This document shows positions 1 through 7,541 of a stretch of 49,196 bases of DNA, piece by piece. The notes under the pieces are model-generated. The model was not told where the DNA came from. It was given only the letters and a program-made list of their open reading frames with translations, and made no database searches. Position numbers and translations under genes: made by a program. Positions within the stretch are counted from its first letter, which is position 1. Every line of letters begins with the position of its first letter. Source of the stretch: Bradyrhizobium sp. (GTDB lineage: Bacteria; Pseudomonadota; Alphaproteobacteria; Rhizobiales; Xanthobacteraceae); assembly GCF_030646015.1 (NCBI RefSeq), contig NZ_JAUSLT010000097.1:1-49196 (forward strand), read 5' to 3'.

Positions 1-245
1 TCCGGCGCAATGAAGTGCGTCTCGCCAAGTGCTGTATCACGATCTGCTAACAGCGCGTTGCCCTCGCCAGCTTGATCTTCCGTTGTTTGATTTCCCAGAA
101 ATCCAATTCGATCAAATGCCCGGCGAAGCTCAGCACGTTTAAGCGCACAAGAGCGGACTTGACTGGCTGCGACGAATAACTTCGATTCACGGCCATGCGG
201 CAGATTTACCAATGGTCGTAACAGAGCTCCCGTCCGAGGAAGGGC
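1..245 (-). CDS. Possible partial gene open to the left edge
   Basis: On the minus strand a frame stays open from just after a stop at 246-248 to the left edge, about 81 codons, without an ATG. A TTG at 212 (complement) could start it. The translation has a plausible mixed composition (it includes RAELRRAFDRIGFLGNQTTE), but I do not recognise the family. Base composition is AT-richer than the rest of the window and TTA/CTT codons appear, unlike the neighbouring genes. It may be the start of a gene continuing outside the window, or a decayed transferred fragment. Low confidence. Confidence 0.25.
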
Positions 246-439
246 TCAATGTCGAGTGGCAACAAAGTTACCCTCCGTAGAGCTACCTATATGCAGCCTA
301 GCGTGGAGGCTCGGACATGCGACTAGCTTAAGTCATTGGTATAAAAAGATGTTTTGCAGCCGCTGTCTTCACATCCTCTCCCCATGAGGGAGCGGAGCGG
401 GGCAGGGAAGGGCGGAGCAGGGCAGGTCAGCACAAGCCG
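246..439. other. AT-richer non-coding stretch
   Basis: No convincing gene or RNA structure was seen between the left-edge frame and the end of the MocR-type gene. The composition is less GC-rich than the rest of the window. Confidence 0.4.
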
Positions 440-1789
440 TCATTCCGTCAAATCAAAATCCTCTTCCGTCGAACCCAGCATTCCCGCCAGCGTGCGCAGC
501 GCGCCTTCGAGCTGGTCGATCGGTGGGGCCGCCAGCGCCAGCCGCACCGCATTCGGCGCATGGCCGGGGCTGGCGGCGAACGTGGTCGACGGCGTCAGCG
601 CGATATCGCGCCGGGCCGCTGCGGCGACGAAGGTCTGCGAGCGCCAGTGCGGCGGCAAGGTCAGCCACAGATGGTAGGATTTGGGGTTGGTCTGGATCTC
701 GAGGCCGGCAAGGCAGGCCACCGCGATCTTCTGGCGCGCTTGCGCATCGCTCCGTTTCAGCCGCGCCAGCTCGGCCGCGGTGCCGTCGGCCATCAGCTGT
801 TGTGCCGCGGCGAAGGCAAATCCCGCCGCGGTCCAGCCGCCCGAGCGCACCGCCGCCATGACGTTTTCGCGCAATCGCAGCGGCGCAACGACAAAACCGA
901 GCGACAGTCCGGGCGCGACTTTCTTGGACAGGCTGTCCAGCACCACGCAACGGTCCGGCGCCAGCGCCGCCAGCGGCGGCTCGTCGTCGAGAAAGGAATA
1001 GACGGCGTCCTCGATGACAACGAGATCGAGTTTCTCGACCACGCGCAACAGATCGGCGCGGCGCGCGGCGGGCATGGTGATGCCAAGCGGATTGTGAATG
1101 ACGGGCTGAACGTAGATCGCCGACAGATGCGCTTCGCGGTGGGCCTTTTGCACGGCATCGGGACGCACGCCGTGTTCATCCATCGCCAGCGGCACCAGCG
1201 TGACGCCGAGCCGGGCGGCGATGCCCTTGATGAACGGATAGGTCAGGGCCTCGACCCCGCAGCGGCCGCCGGCCGGCACCACGGCGGCAAGCGCGGCCGC
1301 GATGCATTGCCGGCCGTTGGCGGTGAACACCATCTGCTCCGGCTTCGGCGACCAATCGCGGTTTTGCCGGGTGAGATACTCGACGGCGACTTTTCTCAGT
1401 GTCTGCGTTCCGGTGCTGGTCGCCTGCCGCAACGCGAGTTCGAGCGCCTCCGGCCGGTGCAGTCCCTCCAGGCTCTTGCTGATCAGCGCCGATTGCGCCG
1501 GCAGCATCGGATAGTTGAATTCCAGATCGATCTTTGCGCCGCGCGGCTCGGTGGTCGCGGCGGCGCCGCGGCGCGCCTCGCCCGAGATGAACGTGCCGCG
1601 TCCGACCTCGCCGACCACGAGGCCGCGGCGCAACAGCTCGGTGTAGACCCGGCTCGCCGTCGAGGTCGCGATCTTGCGCTCATAGGCAAAAGTTCGCTGT
1701 GGCGGCAGGCGGTCGCCGGGCTTGAGGACGCCGCTGGCGATCTCGGCGGCGACGGCATCGGCCAGCTTGGCGTATTCGAATTTCGACAT
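440..1789 (-). CDS. MocR/PdxR-type GntR-family regulator with aminotransferase domain
   Basis: A 449-residue fusion of an N-terminal GntR winged helix (about residues 1-75) to a fold-type I PLP aminotransferase domain (about 95-440). The helix-turn-helix region carries LKPGDRLPPQRTFA, and the effector domain keeps the PLP lysine context DSLSKKVAPGLSLG (K289). Family members bind DNA and sense PLP or amino compounds; most do not catalyse transamination. The ATG at 1789 sits immediately beside a pair of direct repeats, suggesting autoregulation. The gene is divergent from a DUF1127 gene. MocR subtype is confident; the regulated pathway is unknown because no vitamin B6, GABA or taurine genes are adjacent. 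Confidence 0.88.
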   Translation of the reverse strand: MSKFEYAKLADAVAAEIASGVLKPGDRLPPQRTFAYERKIATSTASRVYTELLRRGLVVGEVGRGTFISGEARRGAAATTEPRGAKIDLEFNYPMLPAQSALISKSLEGLHRPEALELALRQATSTGTQTLRKVAVEYLTRQNRDWSPKPEQMVFTANGRQCIAAALAAVVPAGGRCGVEALTYPFIKGIAARLGVTLVPLAMDEHGVRPDAVQKAHREAHLSAIYVQPVIHNPLGITMPAARRADLLRVVEKLDLVVIEDAVYSFLDDEPPLAALAPDRCVVLDSLSKKVAPGLSLGFVVAPLRLRENVMAAVRSGGWTAAGFAFAAAQQLMADGTAAELARLKRSDAQARQKIAVACLAGLEIQTNPKSYHLWLTLPPHWRSQTFVAAAARRDIALTPSTTFAASPGHAPNAVRLALAAPPIDQLEGALRTLAGMLGSTEEDFDLTE

Positions 1790-1791
1790 TA

Positions 1792-1872
1792 TTGCACCGA
1801 GAGCAATGTTTTACTTGCACCGATACAATTACAGGATCATTTAAGCGTCATCAAGTCCTCACATTGTACCGA
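1792..1872. promoter_or_regulatory. Direct repeats, likely MocR operator
   Basis: TTGCACCGA occurs at 1792-1800 and 1815-1823, exactly 23 bp apart, and a third near-copy TTGTACCGA lies at 1864-1872. MocR/PdxR proteins typically bind such directly repeated boxes. The first repeat abuts the start codon of the regulator gene, so binding would block its expression. The assignment is inference from spacing and position. Confidence 0.5.
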
Positions 1873-1973
1873 GGAGAGCGAGAGCAATCCGAGGTCGCTG
1901 AAGGCGCAGCCGCTGTCTCGCAGCGGTGCGTCAACGGTATCGCTATGCCGAGCCGAAGCATTGGAGAAGAAAG

Positions 1974-2219
1974 ATGACCACGCTATCGCAAAGCCCCGCG
2001 CAAGCTTCGATCCCCAGCCTGTCGGGCGGCCTGGTGCGCTGGATCGGTGCCGGCGCGCTCGCCGTGGCCGCCTATTGGGAGCGGCGGGCGGCGATCCGCG
2101 CGCTGCTGGAGCGGGATGACCGCGAATTGCGCGATATCGGCCTCGTGCGCAGCCAGATCGAGGCGGCGGTCGGCGGCACCTTCAATCCGGATATGGGACG
2201 GATGCGCAAGCCCTTGTAG
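1974..2219 (+). CDS. DUF1127 small protein
   Basis: 81 residues, ATG chosen because GGAG at 1963-1966 lies 7 nt upstream. The C-terminal half carries the DUF1127 signature (LLERDDRELRDIGLVRSQIE), an arginine-rich helix found in many small alphaproteobacterial proteins, some of which influence RNA turnover or phosphate and nitrogen metabolism. The N-terminal part is short and hydrophobic (GGLVRWIGAGALAVAAY). It is transcribed away from the MocR-type gene. Family assignment is solid; the cellular role is not known from sequence. Confidence 0.85.
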   Translation: MTTLSQSPAQASIPSLSGGLVRWIGAGALAVAAYWERRAAIRALLERDDRELRDIGLVRSQIEAAVGGTFNPDMGRMRKPL

Positions 2220-2279
2220 TTGCAGCTATTCGTATCTGTGCAGGGGGTTGTTTTCGCGCTTCGTGTCGAGGCCGGGTAC

Positions 2280-2705
2280 TCAGTGCCGCACCACCAGCAC
2301 CGAACACTTGGCGTAGCGCACCACATGGCCGGCATTGGAGCCGAGAAAATAGGTGCGCATCGCCGGCCGGTGCGACGTCATCACGATCAGGTCGGCCTTC
2401 ATCGCCGCGGCTTCCTCGAGGATCTCGTGATAGATGCCGCCCTGCCGCACCACGCTCGAGACGCGGGACGGCTCGACGCCTGATTCCTGCGCCACGATCT
2501 GGAGCGCCTCCGCGGAAGTCTCGCGCTGCTGGGCATCGAAATCGGCCGGCACATATTCCGCCAGCATCACCGGCGTCATCGGCAGGACGTTGAGCAACCG
2601 CACCATGCCGTTCCAGGTCTGCGCCAGCGTCGCCGCCGTCGCAATCGCTCCCTTCGCCAGATCGGTATCGGCAAGATCGATCGGCACGAGAATGGATTTG
2701 AACAT
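2280..2705 (-). CDS. Universal stress protein (UspA family)
   Basis: 141 residues, a single Usp domain starting MFKSILVPIDLADTD and ending with the nucleotide-loop region LGSNAGHVVRYAKCSVLVV. The usual G-x2-G part of the ATP motif is changed to SHRPA, so nucleotide binding is uncertain, although the downstream GSN-(A)-G-H element is kept. Cytosolic and monocistronic or paired with the upstream SixA-like gene on the same strand (49 nt gap). Family members act in stress survival; the specific partner is unknown. Confidence 0.88.
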   Translation of the reverse strand: MFKSILVPIDLADTDLAKGAIATAATLAQTWNGMVRLLNVLPMTPVMLAEYVPADFDAQQRETSAEALQIVAQESGVEPSRVSSVVRQGGIYHEILEEAAAMKADLIVMTSHRPAMRTYFLGSNAGHVVRYAKCSVLVVRH

Positions 2706-2754
2706 CTGCGCCTCCGTGTTCGCGATCAGCCTAACACAAAAACCGCTATCCGCC

Positions 2755-3297
2755 TCAGTCGCCTGACGTCTGCTTCAGCAACCTCGGGCTGACGAATTTG
2801 ACCAGCCGTCCGCGGCGGAATGCCACGTCGCTCCAGTCGTCGATCGCGAAGTCGAATATCGCCAGACCCGAGGTCGGCAGATTGTCGCCGAGCTCCTTGC
2901 GCCCGGCGGCGTCGCCGCTGCCGGCCAGCATCAGCGCCAGTTCATGCATGCCGGGATTGTGCCCGACCAGCATCAGGGTCTTGGGATCGGCCACCGCCGC
3001 GGCGTGGACGGCTTCCAGCAGCTCCGCCGGATCGGCGCCATAGAGTTCGGGCAGAAATTCGATCCGGGGCGGCGGCACCAGATCCTGCATCGCCTCCCAG
3101 GCGATTTCCCAGGTCTGGTTGGCCCGGACCGCGGATGAAACCAGCACGGACTCGGGAAAAGGCGGATGCCGCCCGATCCAGCCGCCGATCTCGGCGGCGT
3201 CAGCCCGGCCGCGGTTGTCCAGCCGGCGGTCCTGATCGCGGCCCGACGGTGCGTCGTTCTCGGTCTTGGCGTGACGCAACAGCAACAAACGGCGCAT
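2755..3297 (-). CDS. SixA-like histidine phosphatase
   Basis: 180 residues of the histidine phosphatase superfamily. The phosphate-binding RHG-type motif is LLLRHAKTEND at residues 4-14, and the second catalytic histidine lies in LMLVGHNPGMHELA. Short alphaproteobacterial members resemble SixA, which dephosphorylates histidine phosphotransfer proteins, but substrates vary and cannot be read from sequence. Cytosolic. It is on the same strand as, and upstream of, the universal stress protein gene. Confidence 0.87.
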   Translation of the reverse strand: MRRLLLLRHAKTENDAPSGRDQDRRLDNRGRADAAEIGGWIGRHPPFPESVLVSSAVRANQTWEIAWEAMQDLVPPPRIEFLPELYGADPAELLEAVHAAAVADPKTLMLVGHNPGMHELALMLAGSGDAAGRKELGDNLPTSGLAIFDFAIDDWSDVAFRRGRLVKFVSPRLLKQTSGD

Positions 3298-3354
3298 GGC
3301 GCAATCTCGATTCGTTTCGGGCCTTTCGGACTAATCTACAAGCTCATGCCCAGA

Positions 3355-3380
3355 ACAAGGTGACAAGACAAGGTGACAAG
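3355..3380. repeat. Perfect 13-bp tandem duplication
   Basis: ACAAGGTGACAAG is present twice back to back (3355-3367 and 3368-3380), 28 bp before the oxidoreductase start codon. It looks like a recent slippage or duplication event within the short leader. Confidence 0.8.
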
Positions 3381-3407
3381 GGCCCGATCGGTCCCTAAGA
3401 AAACGAT

Positions 3408-4871
3408 ATGGACGGGACTTTCACAAGCGCGACCAACGGAGCGGATGCCGCCGAGACGCCGGCGCGCTCGCGGCTGTCGTTCGATCTGGATGTCGATATC
3501 TGCGTGGTCGGGGCGGGACTTGCCGGCCTCACGGTGGCGCTGGAGGCGGCACGGCTCGGCGCCAGTGTCGCGGTGCTCGAGGGCCGCCATGTCGGCTGGA
3601 ACGCGTCGGGCCATCAACTCGGCACTGTCATGCCGGGCTACGGACTTGCCCTCGGCGAGCTGATCGCGCGCATCGGACTCGAGGACGCCCGCGAACTCTG
3701 GTCGCTGTCGAAGGAAGGCGCGGAATATGTCCGGGCCAACGCGACCGAAGCGCAGATGCCGGGGATTGCGCTGAGCGAGGGGGCGCTGGAAGTCTCCAAC
3801 GTCGAGGCCGGCGATGCCCTGATCAGCCGGCTGCAGATGCTCGGCGAGGATTTCGATACCGAAGTCGAGGGCTGGCAGGTCGACCGCGTGCGCGCCGAGC
3901 TCAACACCAATCACTATTTCCACGGCGTGTATTATCCGAAAGCTTTTCAAGTCGACGGCCGCAAATATCTTCATGGCCTCGCCGCGCTGGCGCGGCGGGC
4001 GGGGGCGCGGATTTTCGAGGACACGCCGGTCGTCAGCATCGATCCCTCCGGCATCCGCAAGCGCATCGTCACGCCGTCGGCGCGGCTGCGCGCATCGCAC
4101 ATCGTGCTCGCCGGCAACGTCCATCTCGGCGCGCCGCTGCGACGGCTGTCGGAAACGCTGCTGCCGGTCTGGCGTTACGCCGCGGTGACCGAGCCGCTCG
4201 GCGAACGGCTGGCCGAGGCCATGACGTTTCAGGGATCGGTGAGCGACAGCGACGGCATCGACCACTTTCGCATCGTCGAGGGCGACCGGTTGATGTGGGC
4301 CAGTCCCGAAACCACCTGGTCGGCACGGCCCGAGCGTTTTGCGCCGGTCATTGCCCGCCGGATCCGCACCATCTTCCCGCAACTCGGCAAGGTCGGGATA
4401 TCAGAGACATGGGGCGGCGTGGTCGGCGAGACCGTGCACGGCATGCCGCAGATCGGCCAACTGCGCAAAGGCCTGTGGGTCACCAGCGGCTTCGGCCGTC
4501 ACGGCCTGAACACGACCGCGATGGCGGGAATGCTGATCGCGCGCAGCATTTTGTGGGGCGATGAACGCTGGCGGCTGTTTTCGCCGTTCGAACTGGTCTG
4601 GGCGGGCGGCACGACCGGCCGGGTCGCCGGACATGTCATCGGATTGTGGGGGCGGGGAAGTTCCGCCGCCGCCGGCGCGCTGGCGCGCTACCGGCAAAAA
4701 GCCCGGGTTCAGGAGCGCATCCGCGAGGCGCGGCTGGCCGAGGCCAACCGGCAGGCCGGAACGCGGGGACCTCAGCCGCGCCGGCCGCAGCCTGGCCGCC
4801 CGCGTTCGGAGCGCCCCGCGGCACCGGCCGCAAATGCTGCCGACGCCGAAGGGCCGCCATCCCAGCCGTAG
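3408..4871 (+). CDS. FAD-dependent oxidoreductase (DAO family)
   Basis: 487 residues. An FAD-binding Rossmann motif GAGLAG begins at residue 35 (DICVVGAGLAGLTVALEAAR), followed by the typical glycine-rich H-V-G-W-N-A-S-G-H segment of D-amino-acid oxidase/GlcD-like flavoproteins and a C-terminal FAD contact (TSGFGRHGLNTTAMAG). Such enzymes oxidise amines or amino acids; the substrate is not identifiable. The last ~80 residues are a low-complexity Arg/Pro/Ala tail absent from most relatives. The start has only a weak ribosome site. Followed by msrB, 118 nt away on the same strand. Confidence 0.85.
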   Translation: MDGTFTSATNGADAAETPARSRLSFDLDVDICVVGAGLAGLTVALEAARLGASVAVLEGRHVGWNASGHQLGTVMPGYGLALGELIARIGLEDARELWSLSKEGAEYVRANATEAQMPGIALSEGALEVSNVEAGDALISRLQMLGEDFDTEVEGWQVDRVRAELNTNHYFHGVYYPKAFQVDGRKYLHGLAALARRAGARIFEDTPVVSIDPSGIRKRIVTPSARLRASHIVLAGNVHLGAPLRRLSETLLPVWRYAAVTEPLGERLAEAMTFQGSVSDSDGIDHFRIVEGDRLMWASPETTWSARPERFAPVIARRIRTIFPQLGKVGISETWGGVVGETVHGMPQIGQLRKGLWVTSGFGRHGLNTTAMAGMLIARSILWGDERWRLFSPFELVWAGGTTGRVAGHVIGLWGRGSSAAAGALARYRQKARVQERIREARLAEANRQAGTRGPQPRRPQPGRPRSERPAAPAANAADAEGPPSQP

Positions 4872-4989
4872 GGAAGGGAGCCCTTCTCGCAACAAAGTGA
4901 GAAATTTCGCTCCGGTTCCGTGTAACTTTGGTTGCAGCCTCCCGTATCTCACAGCGAACACGTCCTGTTTCGCTCCACGGAGACCAATC

Positions 4990-5490
4990 ATGTTTGACCG
5001 CCGTATCCTGCTCGCGTCCGTCGCCGGTCTGTTCGGCCTCGCCGCCTTCCGCTGGCTGCGATCCATCCCGGCCCATGCCGCGGAGAAATTCGAGGTCGAG
5101 AAGACCGATGCGGAATGGCGCGCGCAGCTGACGCCGCAGCAATACGAGATCCTGCGCAAGCACGGCACCGAGCGCCCGGGATCCAGCCCGCTCCTGAAGG
5201 AAAAGCGCAAGGGCATCTTTGCCTGCGCCGGCTGCGACCTGCCGCTGTTCTCGTCGGAAACCAAATACGAGAGCGGCACCGGCTGGCCGAGTTTTTATCA
5301 GCCGCTGGAAAACGCCCTCGGCAAGACCGAAGACCGCACGCTCGGGATGCTGCGGATCGAAGTGCATTGCCGTCGCTGCGGCGGGCATCTCGGCCATGTT
5401 TTCGACGACGGACCGAAGCCGACCGGCCTGCGCTACTGCATCGACGGCTTTGGCATGGTGTTTCATCCGGCGGCGGCCTCGGCGAGCTGA
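4990..5490 (+). CDS. msrB: Exported peptide-methionine (R)-S-oxide reductase
   Basis: 166 residues. An N-terminal signal with a twin-arginine look (DRRILLASVAG) ends near PAHAAEKF, implying Tat export to the periplasm. The MsrB domain follows (about residues 35-160): zinc cysteines CAGC (79, 82) and CRRC (127, 130), the GTGWPSF motif, and the catalytic cysteine C150 in RYCIDGFG. It reduces methionine-R-sulfoxide in proteins. A hairpin with a T-run at 5549-5578 ends the transcript. Tat dependence is inferred from the twin arginine only. Confidence 0.93.
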   Translation: MFDRRILLASVAGLFGLAAFRWLRSIPAHAAEKFEVEKTDAEWRAQLTPQQYEILRKHGTERPGSSPLLKEKRKGIFACAGCDLPLFSSETKYESGTGWPSFYQPLENALGKTEDRTLGMLRIEVHCRRCGGHLGHVFDDGPKPTGLRYCIDGFGMVFHPAAASAS

Positions 5491-5516
5491 TCCGGCCCCT
5501 TGTTTGGCCCCGTGGG

Positions 5517-5554
5517 CCCGGCAATTGTTGCCCGCCCCGGCAATTGTGCCCCGG
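5517..5554. promoter_or_regulatory. Tandem FlbD-like enhancer palindromes upstream of flgE
   Basis: Two related palindromes lie side by side: GGCA-N5-TGCC within 5517-5534 and GGCA-N4-TGCC within 5536-5554, both containing CCCGGCAATTGT. They are roughly 60-90 bp upstream of the sigma-54 promoter at 5609, the right distance for an activator. The form resembles the Caulobacter ftr elements bound by FlbD as I recall them. The second copy overlaps the msrB terminator. Confidence 0.5.
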
Positions 5555-5578
5555 TCCATAGACCGGGGCTTTTTATTT
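5549..5578 (+). terminator. Rho-independent terminator after msrB
   Basis: Perfect 8-bp stem CCCCGGTC / GACCGGGG with loop CATA, followed by CTTTTTATTT. It separates msrB from the flagellar operon. Confidence 0.8.
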
Positions 5579-5608
5579 AAGCATCTGATTTCGCTCATAT
5601 TTATTGTT

Positions 5609-5623
5609 TGGCACGGTGCTTGC
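5609..5623 (+). promoter_or_regulatory. Sigma-54 promoter of flgE
   Basis: TGGCACGGTGCTTGC matches the -24/-12 consensus TGGCACG-N4-TTGC at every fixed position, with GG (5610-5611) and GC (5622-5623) separated by 10 bp. Transcription should start near 5635, about 64 nt before the flgE ATG. Confidence 0.85.
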
Positions 5624-5698
5624 GACACTCTCCTTCGATAGCGGCCATGGTTTTCCAGGCACCGGCGGGCCGCCCGGATCGAATTTGGAGAAAATGTC

Positions 5699-7504
5699 AT
5701 GGGTATCTTCGGCGCTCTTACGACGGCCGTGGGCGGCTTGCGCGCGGAGTCGTACGCACTGGAAAACATCTCGGGCAATATCGCCAACTCGCAGACCACG
5801 GCGTTCAAGCGCATCGACACCAGTTTTCTCGATCTCATTCCGTCGACCGGGCTGACCAACCAGCTCTCCGGAAGCGTCACCACCAGTTCGCGCAGCACCA
5901 ACACGGTGCAGGGCGACGTGCAGTCCGCCTCGGTCGCCACCTACATGGCCATCAACGGCTCGGGCTTCTTCTCGGTGCAAAAGCCCGGAACCTTCACCGA
6001 CGGCGCGCCGGTGTTCGATGGCGTCGACCGCTACACCCGCCGCGGCGATTTTCAGATCGACAAGAGCGGCTATCTGGTCAACGGCGCCGGCTACTTCCTG
6101 CAAGGCGTTCCGGTCGATCCGACCACCGGCAACCTGACCGGCAGTTCGCCGCAGGTCCTGAAATTCCAGAACGACTTCCTGCCGGCGCAGGAAACCACCA
6201 AGATCGAGTATCGCGCCAACCTCGCCAGCTATCCGCTGACGACCGCTCACGACAAGTCGGTCCAGGGATCGGAATTGCTGGCTCCGGCCTCGTTCAGCGC
6301 CGGATATAATCCCCTGGTGGTGGGAACGCCCGCCGCCCCCTATGTCGATGCGACCACGGGCGGCACCGTCCAGGTCAACAAGGACGCGCCGGCAGTGGCC
6401 AACACCGGCGCGACCTTGCTGTCCGGCGCGGCACCCAGCGATTCGCTCGCCGCCAATTTCGCCGTCGGCGACACCGTCACGATCAACGGCACCGTCGTCA
6501 CCTTCGTGGCGGCGGGCGCCGTCGGTAACCAGCTCAACATCACCGACAGTATCTCGACGCTGTTGACGAAAATCGACTCGATCACCGGCACCGCCATCCC
6601 ATCCTCGATCTCCGGCGGCGCCATCACGCTGCATTCAGGCACGCTCTCCGATCTCTCGGTCACCAGTTCGAACTCCAGCGCATTTGCAGCACTCGGCTTC
6701 ACCGGCACCGCGACGGCGCTGCGTACTGGCGGCGGCACCGTCGGAACCGGCCAGGTGATAGGCCAGGACAACTCGACGTTCCTCAATCAGACGATCGCCG
6801 GCGGCGCGGTGACCACGTACGACGTGTCCGGCGCGCCGGTGAATCTGCAGTTTCGCTGGGGCAAGGTCGACTCCGTCTCTCTCGGAGTTGGTCACACCGA
6901 CACCTGGAACATGTTCTATCAGGTCAACCCTAACGCAACCGGCACCAACGTCGCCTGGCAGAACATCAATACCAACTTCACGTTTTCGCCAAGCGGCCAG
7001 ATGACCCCGCAGATCGCGTCCATCACCCTGACCAACGCCACGGTCAACGGCCTGTCGATCGGAAGCCCGGTGGTGGTGTTCGGCAGCGGTGGCATAACGC
7101 AGTTCGCCGACGCGAATGGCAACGTGCAGGTCAACCAGATCCAGCAGGACGGCTTTCCGGCCGGCCAACTGCAGTCGGTCGGCGTCTCCACCAACGGCCG
7201 CATCGTCGGCAATTACTCGAACGGCCGAAATCTCGATCTTGCCGAAATCACGCTGGCCAGTTTCAACGGCACCAACTTCCTCAAGCGCGCCGACGGCGGC
7301 GCCTTCGAGGCGACCGACGGATCCGGACAGGCGCTGTACGGCAAGGGTGGCAGCATCGTCGGTTCGTCGCTCGAGGGATCCAACACCGACATCGCTGACG
7401 AATTCACCAAGCTGATCGTCACGCAGCAGGCCTATTCGGCGAACACCAAGGTCATCACCACCTCCAACACGATGGTGCAGGATCTCCTGAACGTGCTGCG
7501 ATAG
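5699..7504 (+). CDS. flgE: Flagellar hook protein
   Basis: 601 residues, longer than the ~400 of enteric FlgE. The N-terminal axial segment (MGIFGALTTAVGGLRAES, then ENISGNIANSQTTAFK) and the C-terminal segment (ADEFTKLIVTQQAYSANTKV) are those of FlgE-type hook proteins, which polymerise into the flexible hook outside the cell. Between them, residues 237-345 hold a ~109-residue module also found in FlgL and three times in the flagellin of this window. Ribosome site GGAG 9 nt before the ATG. First gene of flgE-flgK-flgL, read from the sigma-54 promoter at 5609. Export uses the flagellar type III route; no signal peptide. Confidence 0.93.
   Translation: MGIFGALTTAVGGLRAESYALENISGNIANSQTTAFKRIDTSFLDLIPSTGLTNQLSGSVTTSSRSTNTVQGDVQSASVATYMAINGSGFFSVQKPGTFTDGAPVFDGVDRYTRRGDFQIDKSGYLVNGAGYFLQGVPVDPTTGNLTGSSPQVLKFQNDFLPAQETTKIEYRANLASYPLTTAHDKSVQGSELLAPASFSAGYNPLVVGTPAAPYVDATTGGTVQVNKDAPAVANTGATLLSGAAPSDSLAANFAVGDTVTINGTVVTFVAAGAVGNQLNITDSISTLLTKIDSITGTAIPSSISGGAITLHSGTLSDLSVTSSNSSAFAALGFTGTATALRTGGGTVGTGQVIGQDNSTFLNQTIAGGAVTTYDVSGAPVNLQFRWGKVDSVSLGVGHTDTWNMFYQVNPNATGTNVAWQNINTNFTFSPSGQMTPQIASITLTNATVNGLSIGSPVVVFGSGGITQFADANGNVQVNQIQQDGFPAGQLQSVGVSTNGRIVGNYSNGRNLDLAEITLASFNGTNFLKRADGGAFEATDGSGQALYGKGGSIVGSSLEGSNTDIADEFTKLIVTQQAYSANTKVITTSNTMVQDLLNVLR
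6407..6733 (+). repeat. Shared axial-protein module, FlgE copy
   Basis: Codes residues 237-345 of FlgE, starting GATLLSG and including GDTVTINGTVVTF, KIDSITGT and AFAALGF. By eye about 70 of 100 aligned residues equal those of the FlgL copy at 10453-10791. It probably corresponds to the domain of unknown function known from rhizobial flagellins (I recall DUF1522, unverified). Confidence 0.8.
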
Positions 7505-7541
7505 TCGCGGTCCGCGATCGATCCAAGATGGGTAGTATGTC

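Noticed and set aside
560..2119. 519-codon open frame on the plus strand opposite the MocR-type gene
   Set aside because: It is an antisense shadow in GC-rich DNA; the minus-strand product has clear MocR domains and this one is low-complexity Arg/Gly.
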